DNA of 6,829 nt from an uncultured Saprospiraceae bacterium. Lineage in GTDB: Bacteria > Bacteroidota > Bacteroidia > Chitinophagales > Saprospiraceae. Of this stretch, positions 1 through 4,997 are shown one piece after another. Location: contig CALHBW010000533.1 of NCBI GenBank assembly GCA_937930625.1, positions 1 through 6,829 of the forward strand, in the 5' to 3' direction. The position numbers and the translations under genes are program-made. The notes beneath the pieces are model-generated. The model saw only the letters and a list, made by a program, of their open reading frames with translations. It had not been told where the DNA came from and ran no database searches. Position 1 is the stretch's first letter. Each line of letters begins with the position of its first letter.

Positions 1-1
1 C

Positions 2-1204
2 AATACCGAAGAAATAGAACTTCATCATAACGATTATTTGCTCGCACTCAGTTTTTCGGTACTTAATTATGATTCGCCTGAAAAAAATCAGTATAAATAT
101 AAACTTGAAGGATTTAGCGATAAATGGGAATATACCACATCTACCGAACCCGTAGTTTACACCAATCTGGAAGCCGGAACTTATACCTTCAAATTAAGAG
201 CCGCCAATAACGATGGGATTTGGAATAACGAAGGCACATCGCTGACAATCATCAAAAAACCGGCTTTTTGGGAAACCAATTTTTTCATAATAACGATGAT
301 CCTATTGACTGCCTTTGCCATATTCTGGGGAGTCAGAGCTTACAACCGTCGTTTGGTCAGCCGATACAAAGAGACCACAGCTTATAATAAAAAACTCAAT
401 GCTGAAATCCACGAAAGAAAAAAAGCAGAAAAAAGCCTCCAAGAGAAAAACAACGAACTTGTAAGTATCAATAACGACTTAGAACAATTCGCCTATATCT
501 GCTCGCACGACCTCAAAGAGCCTATACGTGGTGTATATAGTTTCACCAATCTAATCGAAAAGACAGTCCAAGATGAAGCTACTCGAAAGAAAACAATGCC
601 TTATTTTCAATTTGTTTACAATTATCTTAAAACACAGCAAAACATCATAGCTGCGCTTGGTACATTTACCGAAATCAATAAAAAACAAACACTCACTATT
701 GTACCTATTCATGTGAATGATATTTACAAAAGCGTAAAAAACAACTTAGAAGAATTAATAAAAAACAAAAACGCTGTTGTCAACTTCACCAATTCTACGG
801 ACACGCACATTATTCAGAGTTCGGAGTACGAACTTACCTTAGTACTCGAAAATCTGGTAAAAAACGGTATCAAATACAACACCTCCGATACCCCACATAT
901 CTATGTCAATCTGACCAGTGAGGAAAAAGGCTGGCTCTTTACTGTCAAAGACAACGGTGTCGGTATAGAAGAAAAATACCACGAATATATCTTCCGACCT
1001 TTCAAAACACTTCAAAACAAAAGTAAAACCAACTCATCCGGTTTAGGGCTGGCTATTTGTACTAAAATTATAACCCGACTCGGCGGCAAAATATGGCTGA
1101 AATCCACACCAAACCAAGGCAGTATTTTTTATGTGTTTTTGGAAAAACAAACACCAAATGAGGAAAATACAGAAGAAACGCCTAAATTAGCTGCAAGACA
1201 GTAA
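2..1204 (+). CDS. Sensor histidine kinase with Y_Y_Y domain, 5'-truncated by the window
   Basis: Membrane sensor kinase that autophosphorylates a histidine. The frame is already open at base 2, so the gene starts upstream. Counting residues from base 2: 1-85 resemble the Y_Y_Y beta-sandwich that follows two-component-regulator propeller repeats (LSFSVLNYDSPEKNQYKYKL, LEGFSDKW, GTYTFKLRAANNDG). About 92-111 is one transmembrane helix (FFIITMILLTAFAIFWGV). About 115-160 is a charged, probably coiled-coil linker. The DHp motif SHDLKEP has the phospho-acceptor His at 169. The ATPase domain shows the N box NLVKNGIKYN (near 284), G1 DNGVGI (near 317), F box FRPF and G2 GLGLA (near 348). No receiver or HTH domain follows, so it is not a one-protein hybrid at its C-terminus. 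By family, the missing N-terminus is expected to be a periplasmic beta-propeller sensor; this is inference. The stop lies 1 base before the alkyltransferase start, suggesting cotranscription. Signal and partner regulator are unknown. Confidence 0.93.
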   Translation, partial: NTEEIELHHNDYLLALSFSVLNYDSPEKNQYKYKLEGFSDKWEYTTSTEPVVYTNLEAGTYTFKLRAANNDGIWNNEGTSLTIIKKPAFWETNFFIITMILLTAFAIFWGVRAYNRRLVSRYKETTAYNKKLNAEIHERKKAEKSLQEKNNELVSINNDLEQFAYICSHDLKEPIRGVYSFTNLIEKTVQDEATRKKTMPYFQFVYNYLKTQQNIIAALGTFTEINKKQTLTIVPIHVNDIYKSVKNNLEELIKNKNAVVNFTNSTDTHIIQSSEYELTLVLENLVKNGIKYNTSDTPHIYVNLTSEEKGWLFTVKDNGVGIEEKYHEYIFRPFKTLQNKSKTNSSGLGLAICTKIITRLGGKIWLKSTPNQGSIFYVFLEKQTPNEENTEETPKLAARQ

Positions 1205-1205
1205 T

Positions 1206-1778
1206 ATGCATACACCTATCCAAATTCAAGCCCTCACTCCGCATGAATATCGCCACAAAGGCGCGAATATTGACATTGCATATGATTTTCACGACACGCC
1301 TTTCGGCGAATGTATGATTGCCAACACAAAGCGAGGCATCTGCATGTTAGATTTTGTGGATGACAACCGCGAATTTATCCTCCAAAGATTGCACAACAAA
1401 TGGTCAAATGCCAACATTCAACAAGACCAAGACCGTACTGCGTCGCTCGCTCTCCCTCTCTTCAAATTTGATTCAAACCCCATCAAAATTCTACCTTACG
1501 GCACACCATTCCAATCAAAAATCTGGAATATCCTCTTACAAATTCCCTTCGGACAACAAATCACATATTCCCAAATTGCCCGACAAATCAACCAACCCAA
1601 TGCTGCCCGCGCCGTAGGCTCTGCCATTGCTCAAAATCATATTGCTTACCTCATTCCCTGTCACCGCGTCCTTCGTACTGATGGCGGATTAGCCAATTAC
1701 AAATGGTCCAAAAACCGAAAATCTAAATTGATGGAGTGGGAAATTGGAGTTGCACATTCAAAAATACAGACAACATGA
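1206..1778 (+). CDS. ogt: Methylated-DNA--protein-cysteine methyltransferase (Ada C-terminal/Ogt type)
   Basis: Cytoplasmic suicide DNA-repair protein that transfers the alkyl group from O6-alkylguanine to its own cysteine. The 190-residue product carries PCHRV at 151-155, with acceptor Cys152. Upstream are GTPFQSKIW (99-107), the DNA-contacting Tyr121 in ITYSQIA, and RAVGSA, in which Arg135 is the nucleotide-flipping arginine finger. The Asn-Cys-His-Glu network is intact: Asn144, Cys152, His153 and Glu179 have the same spacing as in human AGT. The N-terminal stretch (ALTPHEYRHKGANI, then TPFGECMIANTKRGICML) resembles the E. coli Ada linker and central segment (MTAKQFRHGGENL..., ERGICAI). No AraC-type HTH or Ada N-terminal zinc domain precedes it. 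The ATG lies 1 base after the kinase stop and no Shine-Dalgarno site is visible. The stop overlaps the next start as ATGA. The symbol ogt describes function; by sequence the protein is closer to the C-terminal part of Ada. Confidence 0.95.
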   Translation: MHTPIQIQALTPHEYRHKGANIDIAYDFHDTPFGECMIANTKRGICMLDFVDDNREFILQRLHNKWSNANIQQDQDRTASLALPLFKFDSNPIKILPYGTPFQSKIWNILLQIPFGQQITYSQIARQINQPNAARAVGSAIAQNHIAYLIPCHRVLRTDGGLANYKWSKNRKSKLMEWEIGVAHSKIQTT

Positions 1779-2341
1779 CCTACGACAGCACACAATTATT
1801 GAATGAACTGGAAAATGCCGTAAAAGACATCATTCATATCGTACAAACAGACTTTGCTACCTACTCACCCCGCGAACTCAACTGGAAACCGACCCCCGAA
1901 AAGTGGAGCGTTTCAGAGTGTTTAGAGCATCTCAACATGTACAGTCGCTACTACAATCCCGCGATAGAAAAAGCGATTCAAGAAAAAAGCCATTTCGTAT
2001 CTGTAAAGGATTTTAAAAGTGCTTGGATAGGAAATTTTGCTGTAAAATCAGTGCATCCCGGGCATACAAAAAAACAAAAAACACTCAAAAGGCTCAATCC
2101 TATTCACAGCGAATTACCGCCGACAGTATTGGAAGATTTCTTGACTCACCAACAAAAATTACAAGACATTATCTCAAAAAGCCGAAGCGTCAATTTGAAT
2201 AAAATCAAAATTCCGGCAGAAGTCGCCAAATTGCTCAAACTTCGCTTGGGTGATTGTCTTCGTTTTGTGGTCGTGCATGAGCAACGGCATATTCAGCAGG
2301 CAAAAGCAGTATTGAACGGAATGAGTCCACTGATTGCCTAA
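1775..2341 (+). CDS. DinB-superfamily protein (putative metal-binding four-helix protein)
   Basis: A 188-residue protein of the DinB/YfiT-like superfamily. These four-helix-bundle proteins use three histidines to bind a divalent metal; characterised members include thiol S-transferases, but the substrate here is unknown. Visible hallmarks are LNWKPTPEKWSVSECLEHL at 36-54, the usual 'W..p..WS..e.leHL' signature with the first His at 52, and HEQRHIQQ near the C-terminus with His168 and His172, the HxxxHxxQ pair. Length is normal for the family. An in-frame ATG at 1736 would give 13 more residues inside the alkyltransferase gene. I prefer 1775 because it makes the common ATGA overlap with the upstream stop (1776-1778), implying translational coupling, and because the extra residues do not look like family sequence. 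Placement after a DNA-alkylation repair gene hints at a stress or detoxification role, which is inference only. DinB is a family label, not DNA polymerase IV. Confidence 0.88.
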   Translation: MTYDSTQLLNELENAVKDIIHIVQTDFATYSPRELNWKPTPEKWSVSECLEHLNMYSRYYNPAIEKAIQEKSHFVSVKDFKSAWIGNFAVKSVHPGHTKKQKTLKRLNPIHSELPPTVLEDFLTHQQKLQDIISKSRSVNLNKIKIPAEVAKLLKLRLGDCLRFVVVHEQRHIQQAKAVLNGMSPLIA

Positions 2342-2349
2342 ATTCTAAC

Positions 2350-2362
2350 GTGGCGAAGCCAC
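2350..2362 (+). repeat. Small hairpin just after the DinB-family gene
   Basis: A perfect 5-bp stem GTGGC/GCCAC closes a GAA loop 8 bases after the stop codon. The core GCGAAGC is a heptamer known from biophysical work to form an exceptionally stable DNA mini-hairpin. No T-tract follows, so it is a poor intrinsic terminator by itself. It lies at the edge of the larger inverted element at 2366-2470. Confidence 0.5.
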
Positions 2363-2365
2363 TAC

Positions 2366-2470
2366 CATTGTTTTATTGTTTCATGGTTGAAATGAGTTTT
2401 TTTGCGAAGCAAAAACCCTAATAACAATTCAACAATGAAGCAATTCAACAATGAAGCAATTCAACAATGA
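2366..2470. repeat. Intergenic inverted element with a 16-nt tandem repeat arm
   Basis: The left arm 2366-2391 pairs with the right arm 2428-2453 at 22 of 26 positions. The right side is a 16-nt tandem repeat, CAATTCAACAATGAAG, in three copies: 2425-2440, 2441-2456 and a 14-nt partial copy at 2457-2470. Between the arms sits a perfect 7-bp palindrome, TTTTTGC-GAA-GCAAAAA (2399-2415), again with the GCGAAGC core. The same plan (arm, small palindrome, inverted arm) recurs in the other gaps of this window with unrelated repeat units. A role as a bidirectional terminator, mRNA-end stabiliser or non-autonomous repeat element is inference. Confidence 0.72.
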
Positions 2471-2594
2471 TAATCTTTAGTCTAAATCTCAACTCTAGCT
2501 GTCGAAGTTATTTTGTTTCTTTCACTTATCGTGCGATTAGCATTAATTATATTAACTAAAATTACAAAAACTCCACTCTTATCTCTAATTTCCC

Positions 2595-2602
2595 TATCTT
2601 TG
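2595..2602 (+). promoter_or_regulatory. Bacteroidota-type -7 promoter box (TAnnTTTG)
   Basis: TATCTTTG is an exact match to the Bacteroidota sigma-ABfr -7 consensus TAnnTTTG, in the frequent context CCTATCTTTGCAG. A matching -33 TTTG about 19 bases upstream is not evident (the area reads CTCCACTCTT), so the call rests on the -7 box. Transcription would begin near 2609 and leave a roughly 270-base leader before pepA. It is the best promoter candidate in the window. Confidence 0.55.
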
Positions 2603-2764
2603 CAGCCTACCGTTGACTGACCTGAAATAGTGACTTAGATTGTCATATTTATTTTCGACTCAAACTCTTTTTGTGTTATTTTATGTTGAAATTGGATTTG
2701 AAAATTTAGGACTTAATTAAATTAGTAAGTAGTTGGACAGAACTAAACAATACTTTAAGTCATT

Positions 2765-2787
2765 ATAATTCATTGAAAATGAATTAT
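2765..2787 (+). repeat. 10-bp perfect hairpin with GAA loop in the pepA leader
   Basis: ATAATTCATT (2765-2774) and AATGAATTAT (2778-2787) are perfect reverse complements around a GAA loop at 2775-2777. The stem includes the ATG at 2779 of the putative leader ORF, so in RNA it would bury that start codon. All pairs but one on each side of the loop-distal region are A-T, so stability is modest. Function is unknown. Confidence 0.5.
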
Positions 2788-2895
2788 TTATTTAAACTTA
2801 TTCTTAAACTTGTACTTCTACTTAATTACATCGGGTATAGAAAACAGATTCTTCATCCCGAAACAGAATTATATTTAAAAATATGTATCGTATGA
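2779..2895 (+). CDS. Possible 38-residue hydrophobic leader peptide before pepA
   Basis: The ATG at 2779 opens a 38-codon frame encoding a leucine-rich hydrophobic stretch (MNYLFKLILKLVLLLNYIGY) followed by a polar tail (RKQILHPETELYLKICIV). Its TGA (2893-2895) overlaps an in-frame pepA ATG at 2892 as ATGA, the arrangement typical of coupled genes. It has no recognisable family, AT-rich codons and a start buried in a hairpin, so it may be chance. Listed because the overlap is exact and it lies on the predicted leader transcript. Confidence 0.2.
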   Translation: MNYLFKLILKLVLLLNYIGYRKQILHPETELYLKICIV

Positions 2896-4319
2896 ATCCC
2901 GTCATTTTTACTACAAATGACTATTCAGAGCAGGATAACATCATCATACTTTCTAATCGTGAAAATTACGATTGGATAAAAGGTAATTTAGGCGAACATG
3001 AAGCGGCTTATGTGAAACGTGCAGCAGAACGTGAGATTTCTCACATCGCACTGCCACAAGCAGAGCGTATTGTGATTGTGCAGTTTTTGAAAAAACATGA
3101 CGACGACAATAGAACCCACGAATACACTCGCCGCGACGCTTGTGAAGCCTTAGAAACCATTCGCAGGTATCAATTAGAAGCTTTTACGGTCATAGATGAA
3201 ACCGGAAGAGACCTTGCACTCACCTATGCGGAAGGCTTGGTATTGGGTAGTTATCAGTTTTTGAAATACTACAAAGACGCCGAAAAAAGAAAAACAAAAC
3301 TGCAAAAAATTAGTATTCATAAAGCAGACCAAGAGGCAGTCAGCCAACTGAATATCGTCCTTGAAGCAACGTCTCTTGCCCGCACCTTGGTCAACGAACC
3401 GCTTTCTTATCTTACTGCTCAAAAGCTCAGCGAGGAAATAACCGAGATGAGTAAAGACGCAGGATTTTCGCTCGAAGTATTCGATAAAGAGAAAATTACG
3501 GCATTAAAAATGGGCGGCTTGTTGGCAGTCAATCGTGGTAGCTTCGACCCACCGACTTTCAATATCCTTGAATGGAAACCCGATAATGCAAAAAACAGCA
3601 AACCCATAGTCCTGGTGGGCAAAGGTATCGTATTTGACACCGGAGGTTTGAGTCTCAAGCCTACTGCTCACTCAATGGATTTTATGAAATCCGATATGGG
3701 AGGAGCAGCAGCAGTTGCCTGTGGTATGTACGCCATTGCAAAAGCAAAATTGCCGATACACATCGTCGCGCTCATCCCCGCTACCGACAATCGCCCCGGC
3801 AATGAAGCCTACGCGCCCGGTGATGTCATCACGATGCACAGTGGAGCTACCGTCGAAGTACTCAATACCGACGCAGAAGGACGCATGATTATGGCAGATG
3901 CTTTACATTTTGCTAAAAAATATGACCCTGAACTCGTGATGGACTTCGCTACGCTGACCGGTTCGGCAGCTCGTGCCGTCGGCGGACAGGGCATCGTTTA
4001 TATGGGTACTGCCGATAAATCCGTCAAAGATAAAATGGAAAAAAGCGGACTCACAGTACAGGAACGCCTCGTTGAGTTCCCACTTTGGGAAGAATACGGC
4101 GAACTGCTCAAATCCGACGTAGCCGACATCAAAAATATTGGCGGACCAAGTGCCGGAGCAATTACTGCCGGACTTTTTCTCCAGCATTTTACGGATTACC
4201 CCTGGCTGCATTTTGATATTGCGGGAGCAGCCTTCTTGCATACGCCCGATTCGTACAGAGGTAAGAACGGTACAGGCGTAGGAGTCAGATTATTGTTTGA
4301 CTTCGTGAAAAACTATTGA
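2883..4319 (+). CDS. pepA: Leucyl aminopeptidase, peptidase family M17
   Basis: Cytosolic dinuclear-metal aminopeptidase releasing N-terminal residues from peptides; 478 residues, normal for M17. The poorly conserved N-terminal domain covers about 1-160 and the catalytic domain about 165-478. Metal ligands can be placed by comparison with bovine and E. coli enzymes: Lys247 and Asp252 in VGKGIVFDTGG, Asp271 in MKSDMGGAAA, and Asp330 and Glu332 in the signature NTDAEGRMIMADAL. Catalytic Lys259 (SLKP) and Arg334 are present, so it should be active. Asp252 to Asp271 is one residue longer than in the E. coli enzyme (TAHSMDFMK loop), a small local insertion. Two near ATGs exist, 2883 and 2892; the second gives MNPVIFTTND and overlaps the leader ORF stop, and I cannot decide between them. 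A -7 box at 2595 probably serves it. The stop is followed immediately by a heptamer repeat at 4320. Some M17 proteins also bind DNA in other bacteria; nothing here shows that. Confidence 0.96.
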   Translation: MYRMNPVIFTTNDYSEQDNIIILSNRENYDWIKGNLGEHEAAYVKRAAEREISHIALPQAERIVIVQFLKKHDDDNRTHEYTRRDACEALETIRRYQLEAFTVIDETGRDLALTYAEGLVLGSYQFLKYYKDAEKRKTKLQKISIHKADQEAVSQLNIVLEATSLARTLVNEPLSYLTAQKLSEEITEMSKDAGFSLEVFDKEKITALKMGGLLAVNRGSFDPPTFNILEWKPDNAKNSKPIVLVGKGIVFDTGGLSLKPTAHSMDFMKSDMGGAAAVACGMYAIAKAKLPIHIVALIPATDNRPGNEAYAPGDVITMHSGATVEVLNTDAEGRMIMADALHFAKKYDPELVMDFATLTGSAARAVGGQGIVYMGTADKSVKDKMEKSGLTVQERLVEFPLWEEYGELLKSDVADIKNIGGPSAGAITAGLFLQHFTDYPWLHFDIAGAAFLHTPDSYRGKNGTGVGVRLLFDFVKNY

Positions 4320-4338
4320 TTAATGGTTAATGGTTAAT
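4320..4338 (+). repeat. Heptamer array TTAATGG, left boundary copy
   Basis: TTAATGGTTAATGGTTAAT begins on the base after the pepA stop codon. The identical 19-mer recurs directly at 4871-4889 and inverted at 4970-4988, so it bounds the four-helix-bundle gene on both sides. A shorter inverted match lies at 4478-4489, just upstream of that gene's start. Confidence 0.8.
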
Positions 4339-4359
4339 TTTCGCTACGCGAAAATTAAC
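4333..4359 (+). terminator. 12-bp perfect hairpin after pepA, possible terminator
   Basis: GTTAATTTTCGC (4333-4344) and GCGAAAATTAAC (4348-4359) pair perfectly around a TAC loop, 14 bases after the pepA stop. The downstream sequence TCTACCTTCTTTC is pyrimidine-rich but not a clean U-tract, so intrinsic termination is plausible rather than certain. The core TTTTCGC/GCGAAAA reappears inverted and eroded at 4910-4926, in the middle of the next repeat element, so it is also part of the repeat family. Confidence 0.45.
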
Positions 4360-4492
4360 TCTACCTTCTTTCATTATTATTTGATAATTATTAATTCAAA
4401 AACAAAATTAATGCGGATGATGTGTTTTTTGATTTATGATAATTTAGAATATTGTTTTATTGAAAAATTAACACATTCATTAACCATTATCT
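4360..4492. other. AT-rich spacer before the four-helix-bundle gene
   Basis: Very AT-rich and non-coding as far as I can see. At its 3' end, CATTAACCATTA (4478-4489) is the reverse complement of part of the heptamer array at 4320-4338, so the spacer is the interior of a loosely paired inverted element. The right arm ends 3 bases before the ATG at 4493, leaving no room for a ribosome binding site. No TAnnTTTG box was found. Confidence 0.5.
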
Positions 4493-4874
4493 ATGAGACG
4501 CTACATCAAAGACACAGGCGACCCACTTGGGGATAAATCATTCAATTTTGCGGTGCGAATTGTTTATCTGGCAAGGCAACTCCAAGAACAAAAAAAAAGA
4601 ATACGTACTTAGCCGACAACTTCTGCGTTCAGGAACAAATCCTATGGCTATGGTCAGGGAAGCTCAAAATGCGGAAAGCGGAAAAGATTTTATACACAAA
4701 CTCTCCATAGGACAAAAAGAAATTGGTGAGACGCAGTTATGGCTTGAATTACTATATGCTACAGAGTATATAGACGAAAAAATGTACAATTCAATGGATG
4801 CTGATGCTGTAGAAATCATCAAAATTCTAACTGCTTCCATCAAAACAAAAAAGAAAAACCTTGGTAATGATTAA
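4493..4874 (+). pseudogene. Four-helix-bundle protein (S23/TIGR02436-like), frameshifted at an A9 run
   Basis: Member of the small four-helix-bundle family related to the proteins encoded in 23S rRNA intervening sequences and to Avd of diversity-generating retroelements; its molecular role is unknown. The ATG at 4493 opens a frame encoding MRRYIKDTGDPLGDKSFNFA and then VRIVYLARQLQEQKK, which stops at 4610-4612. From 4599 another frame continues the family sequence: EYVLSRQLLRSGT, VREAQNAES, KDFIHKLSIGQKEIGET, LWLELLYATEYI, IIKILTASIKTKKKNL. The frames are separated by nine consecutive A (4590-4598). Eight A would join them into one protein of 126 residues, normal for the family. The usual SIGANV motif after the RSGT segment reads NPMAMV here. 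The stop (4872-4874) lies inside a heptamer repeat. It could be a decayed gene, a homopolymer sequencing error, or a gene expressed through slippage on the A run. The family identity is firm; its functional state is not. Confidence 0.8.
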
Positions 4875-4988
4875 TGGTTAATGGTTAATGATTAATGATT
4901 AATGATTGATTTCCGCGTAGTAAAAACGTGTGTTATTAACCATTAGCCATTAATCATTAACCATTAACTATTAACCATTAACCATTAA
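4871..4988. repeat. Large imperfect inverted repeat built of TTAATGR heptamers
   Basis: The left arm holds five tandem heptamers (4871-4905: TTAATGG twice, then TTAATGA three times). The right arm holds eight inverted ones (4933-4988), mostly CCATTAA with variants such as TTATTAA and CTATTAA. The outer 19 bases, 4871-4889 and 4970-4988, are perfectly complementary. The middle, 4910-4926, matches the reverse complement of the 4338-4354 hairpin core at 14 of 17 positions. Because 7 is not a multiple of 3, the arrays put TAA in every forward frame. It fills the gap between the four-helix-bundle stop and the pdxA start, ending 9 bases before the latter. It could act as a terminator or insulator in either direction; this is inference. 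Confidence 0.85.
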
Positions 4989-4997
4989 AATATCGTT

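Larger units (their letters stand above)
2471..2882. other. AT-rich non-coding stretch upstream of pepA
   Basis: No convincing gene of ordinary size on either strand. It contains one strong -7 promoter box (2595-2602), a perfect 10-bp hairpin at 2765-2787 and a possible 38-codon ORF ending inside the start region of the aminopeptidase gene. Otherwise it is AT-rich sequence with no RNA gene or riboswitch fold that I can recognise. Confidence 0.6.

Noticed and set aside
3174..4241. Minus-strand ORFs of 61-112 codons inside the pepA gene
   Set aside because: They lie opposite strongly conserved M17 coding sequence and show no recognisable domains; they are shadow frames.
4330..4536. A 68-codon + strand ORF between pepA and the four-helix-bundle gene
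   Set aside because: It runs through the 12-bp hairpin and AT-rich spacer, overlaps the true start of the four-helix-bundle gene in another frame, and resembles no protein family.
4527..4598. ATG at 4527 as the true start of the four-helix-bundle protein
   Set aside because: The residues it adds (MGINHSILRCELFIWQGN...) do not resemble the family, whereas the overlapping frame from 4493 gives the expected KSFNFAVRIV sequence. The gene is better read as frameshifted.
4493..4874. Avd accessory protein of a diversity-generating retroelement, or a 23S rRNA intervening-sequence protein in its rRNA context
   Set aside because: The fold family is related, but no reverse transcriptase, template or variable repeat, or rRNA sequence is present in the window.
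4871..4988. CRISPR-like array
   Set aside because: The units are contiguous 7-mers with no unique spacers, and the arms are inverted relative to each other.
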